The position numbers and the translations under genes were made by a program. Positions 62,116 to 64,000 of a stretch of DNA of 64,000 nt are shown one piece after another (the stretch's first letter is position 1; the number at the start of each line of letters is the position of its first letter). The DNA comes from Pseudarthrobacter oxydans. Lineage in GTDB: Bacteria > Actinomycetota > Actinomycetes > Actinomycetales > Micrococcaceae. The stretch lies in the NCBI RefSeq assembly GCF_034258515.1, contig NZ_CP139438.1:3038001-3102000 (forward strand). Reading direction: 5' to 3'. The notes beneath the pieces are model-generated. The model saw nothing but the letters and a program-made list of their open reading frames with translations, was not told where the DNA came from and searched no databases.

Positions 62116-63190
62116 GCGGAGCAGGAATTCTGGCCGCAAGGTACCGCGCGTCGCGGCCGACTCCGGGAAGGGTTGCGGAGGCCGCCGCGTACAGGAATTC
62201 CTGCCCCAGGAAGAACAGCCCGGGGGTGTCCAGGGCGATACCGCGGTGCTGGCGCGGCAGCGCGCCGCCGTCGAGCAGGTCCGGGTCGATCCAGCTGAAA
62301 TCGTCCCGGAACCCCGTGCACCAGATCACGTTTGCGGCATCCTGCCGGGTGCCGTCCGCCAGGACCGGCTTCCCGTCCTCCACGCCGGCCACCCGCGGTG
62401 CGAGCCGCACGCCGGCCGCCGCCAGGTCCTTGGTCTTGGTCCTGATCAGGGGCGTGGCGTGCGCTTTGAAGACCGGCGCCGCTTTGCGCCCGATGGGCGT
62501 GCCAAGCGTGAGAACATGCAGCCCAAGGAAGCGGACAAGGGGCAGAGCGTAGCGGGCGGCGGCCCGGCCGTGTTTCACCGGAAGCTCGCCGCCGGGCTTG
62601 CCCGCCACGGTAGTGGGGTGGGTCCGGCATACTTCGAGGGCTATCTCCGCCCCCGAGTTGCCCAGCCCCACCACCAGGACCGGCCCGTCCTGCAGCTGGC
62701 CCGGATTCCGGTAGCCGCTGGAGTGGAGTTGGAGTATGGAGGGGGCAAGCTCCGCCGCAAAAGCAGGCACTTTGGGTGCCTGGCTGACCCCGGTAGCCAC
62801 GACGGCGTTGCGCGCCTCCCAGCGGCGGCCGTTGGACGCTGCGACGAAGTGGTCCGCTTCCCGCCACAGGCGTTCCACCCGGGTGCCGTGGACTATGGGC
62901 AGCCCCTTCCCCGCGGCATAGCTTTCCAGATATCCGGCCACCTCGTCCTTCGTGGGGAAGGACAGCGGATCGGCCGGGAACGGTTCTCCGGGAAGTCCGT
63001 CGAACTTCGCGGGCGTGAACAGCCGGAGCGAATCCCACCGCTGGCGCCAGGCGTCGCCGGTGCGCGGATTTGCATCCAGGATGAGGAAGTTCCGGTGCTG
63101 CTCCTTGAGGTGGTGGCCCAGGGCGAGTCCCGCCTGGCCGCCGCCGATGATCATTGTGTCCAGCATGCCGGTCACGTTGCTGCTGTTCAT
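62084..63190 (-). CDS. Flavin-dependent monooxygenase/NAD(P)-binding oxidoreductase
   Basis: 368 residues. FAD motif MIIGGGQAGLALGHHLKEQH at the N-terminus, a second NADPH motif VVGLGNSGAEIALEVCRTHP near residue 172, and WCTGFRDDFSWI near 300: the flavoprotein (CzcO/FMO-like) layout. SGYRNPGQL precedes the second Rossmann fold. AGGAG 7 nt before ATG. ATG overlaps the upstream PQ-loop gene stop (ATGA). Possible Baeyer-Villiger or N-oxidation activity; substrate unknown. Confidence 0.9.
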   Translation of the reverse strand: MNSSNVTGMLDTMIIGGGQAGLALGHHLKEQHRNFLILDANPRTGDAWRQRWDSLRLFTPAKFDGLPGEPFPADPLSFPTKDEVAGYLESYAAGKGLPIVHGTRVERLWREADHFVAASNGRRWEARNAVVATGVSQAPKVPAFAAELAPSILQLHSSGYRNPGQLQDGPVLVVGLGNSGAEIALEVCRTHPTTVAGKPGGELPVKHGRAAARYALPLVRFLGLHVLTLGTPIGRKAAPVFKAHATPLIRTKTKDLAAAGVRLAPRVAGVEDGKPVLADGTRQDAANVIWCTGFRDDFSWIDPDLLDGGALPRQHRGIALDTPGLFFLGQEFLYAAASATLPGVGRDARYLAARIPAPLNRESAVAPT

Positions 63191-63531
63191 GGCTGTGCTC
63201 CTGTTGTGCTGATGGGAATGCCTGATTCTGAGCCTTCCTGTCCTGACGCGTGGGCGCCTCCCTCAGTGCGGCCTGCGCCGCCGTAGCGCAGCCACCACAC
63301 CAGCATCAGGCCGGAAGCCGCGACGTAGGCGAGATGGAGGGCCCAGATGGGCCCGGCCGGGAGGTTGAACACGTACACGGAATGGACCGCATTGGCCACA
63401 TTTGTCAGCAGCAGGTTTCCCAGGCTGTAGGAGGACAGGTTCTTGGTCCGTGCCGCCTTGACCAGCATCGGCAGCATACCGAGGGCGAAGAGCACCGTGG
63501 AAAGGGTGCCGGCAAGGACTGAAAGGTTCAT
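63187..63531 (-). CDS. SemiSWEET/PQ-loop-like small membrane protein
   Basis: 114 residues, three helices: LSVLAGTLSTVLFALGMLPM then LVKAARTKNLSSYSLGNLLL, and IWALHLAYVAASGLMLVWWL. The P-(N)-(5-10)-K-T-K-(N)-S pattern after helix 1 recalls PQ-loop SemiSWEET sugar carriers. The C-terminal 30 residues are hydrophilic. Leaderless ATG with TAGCCT 6 nt upstream. Coupled to the flavoprotein. Sugar transport is family inference only. Confidence 0.75.
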   Translation of the reverse strand: MNLSVLAGTLSTVLFALGMLPMLVKAARTKNLSSYSLGNLLLTNVANAVHSVYVFNLPAGPIWALHLAYVAASGLMLVWWLRYGGAGRTEGGAHASGQEGSESGIPISTTGAQP

Positions 63532-63537
63532 GCTTGA

Positions 63538-63543
63538 AGGCTA
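63538..63543 (-). promoter_or_regulatory. -10 box for leaderless PQ-loop transcript
   Basis: TAGCCT on the minus strand lies 6 nt before the ATG at 63531. Confidence 0.6.
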
Positions 63544-63621
63544 TGGGCCGCGAACGGGCGGGCGCGTCGGGCAAAACATGCAACTGGGCCGCAGGACCTG
63601 CTGGGTAATTTTGTGTACCCC

Positions 63622-64000
63622 CTAGCCGGTGAGCCCGTGCTCGAAGGCGTACCTGGTGGCCGCTGCCCGCGAAGACAGTCCGAGCTTCAGGAAGATGTTG
63701 CTGATGTGCCGGGCCACGGTTTTCTCGCTGAGGAACAGGTGCGCCGCGATGGCGCGGTTACCCTCCCCGGACGCCACGAGCCGCAGCACCTCGACCTCCC
63801 GCTCGGTCAAGGGGCCTTGGTGCCGGCCGGCGTCGTCCGTGCCTGCCTGCATGAGGGAGGCCGCCCACGCGGCGGCCGGAGCGGCGCCAAGTTCGAGGAA
63901 TTCAGCATGGGCGGACTCAAAATCCATCAGCGCAGAGGCTTCATCGCCCAACGCCCGGCAGGCAATTCCGATCAGCACACGGCACTGGGCAGCCTCGTAC
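63622..64000 (-). CDS. LuxR-family regulator with TPR-like domain (5' part outside window)
   Basis: Last 125 residues visible, no start in the window. [20 protein letters not shown] then [19 protein letters not shown] is a TPR-like helical repeat; [20 protein letters not shown] then [19 protein letters not shown] is a classic LuxR HTH. This pairing is typical of large ATPase-LuxR (MalT/LAL-type) or related regulators. The in-frame GTG at 63978 is internal, as the frame stays open to the window edge. Target unknown. Confidence 0.9.
   Translation of the reverse strand, partial: YEAAQCRVLIGIACRALGDEASALMDFESAHAEFLELGAAPAAAWAASLMQAGTDDAGRHQGPLTEREVEVLRLVASGEGNRAIAAHLFLSEKTVARHISNIFLKLGLSSRAAATRYAFEHGLTG

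Overview
This is a high-GC actinobacterial chromosome segment. Gene families, gene order and many GTG/TTG starts fit Micrococcaceae (Arthrobacter/Pseudarthrobacter-like); that placement is inference, as no 16S gene is present. Most of the window is core chromosome. I see no prophage, integrase, IS element or CRISPR array. I call 58 protein genes (two cut by the window ends) and one tRNA. No gene-free stretch exceeds 300 bases.

Layout. 1-3 kb: citrate synthase (partial), then the fdxA-dapC pair. 2.7-4.0 kb: a small SH3-like protein and an AbiEi/DUF559-type nuclease gene bracketed by 50-bp direct repeats. 4-6 kb: typA. 6.2-14.6 kb: an SGNH lipoprotein and a five-gene oligopeptide ABC transporter locus with two binding proteins. 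14.6-23 kb: housekeeping genes (ychF, rmuC, ispH, xseA-xseB, PPK2, alaA). 23-27 kb: an OpuB/ProU-type osmoprotectant ABC operon. 27-36 kb: pirin, an N-acetylglucosamine-type kinase, LysR, two MFS exporters each with an Lrp/AsnC regulator, DUF1761, corA and a ZapE-like fragment. 36-41.6 kb: a PKD lipoprotein, tRNA-Ala(CGC), sepX/glpR-rimJ-galU, the folate ligase gene, and an FmdB-type zinc protein behind a CIRCE operator; this resembles Mycobacterium tuberculosis Rv0991c-Rv0996 order. 41.7-52.6 kb: a large degenerate helicase-nuclease, guaA, DUF3817-SURF1, glpD-EIIA and guaB3. 52.7-64 kb: a conserved unknown, an ABC exporter, a WXG100-like alpha/beta hydrolase with an overlapping lipoprotein gene, guaB, an OatA-like acyltransferase, DUF389, a flavoprotein, a SemiSWEET-like protein and a LuxR regulator cut by the window end.

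How it works together. GMP synthesis is represented three times (guaB, guaB3, guaA). Two peptide or osmolyte uptake systems are complete. At least fifteen genes have a TANNNT -10 box 6 or 7 nt before an ATG/GTG (ychF has 8 nt), the mark of leaderless transcription. This decides several start codons, including a GTG start for guaA two codons inside the longest frame.

Most notable. (1) The DUF559 gene bracketed by palindrome-bearing direct repeats, one of which encodes the protein's own C-terminus: a candidate REP-like or homing-type element. (2) The WXG100-like/hydrolase/lipoprotein pair, which looks like a secreted lipase-immunity module. (3) A 1385-residue helicase-nuclease whose Walker A lysine is glutamine. 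(4) A near-perfect 66-nt hairpin between a LysR gene and an MFS gene.
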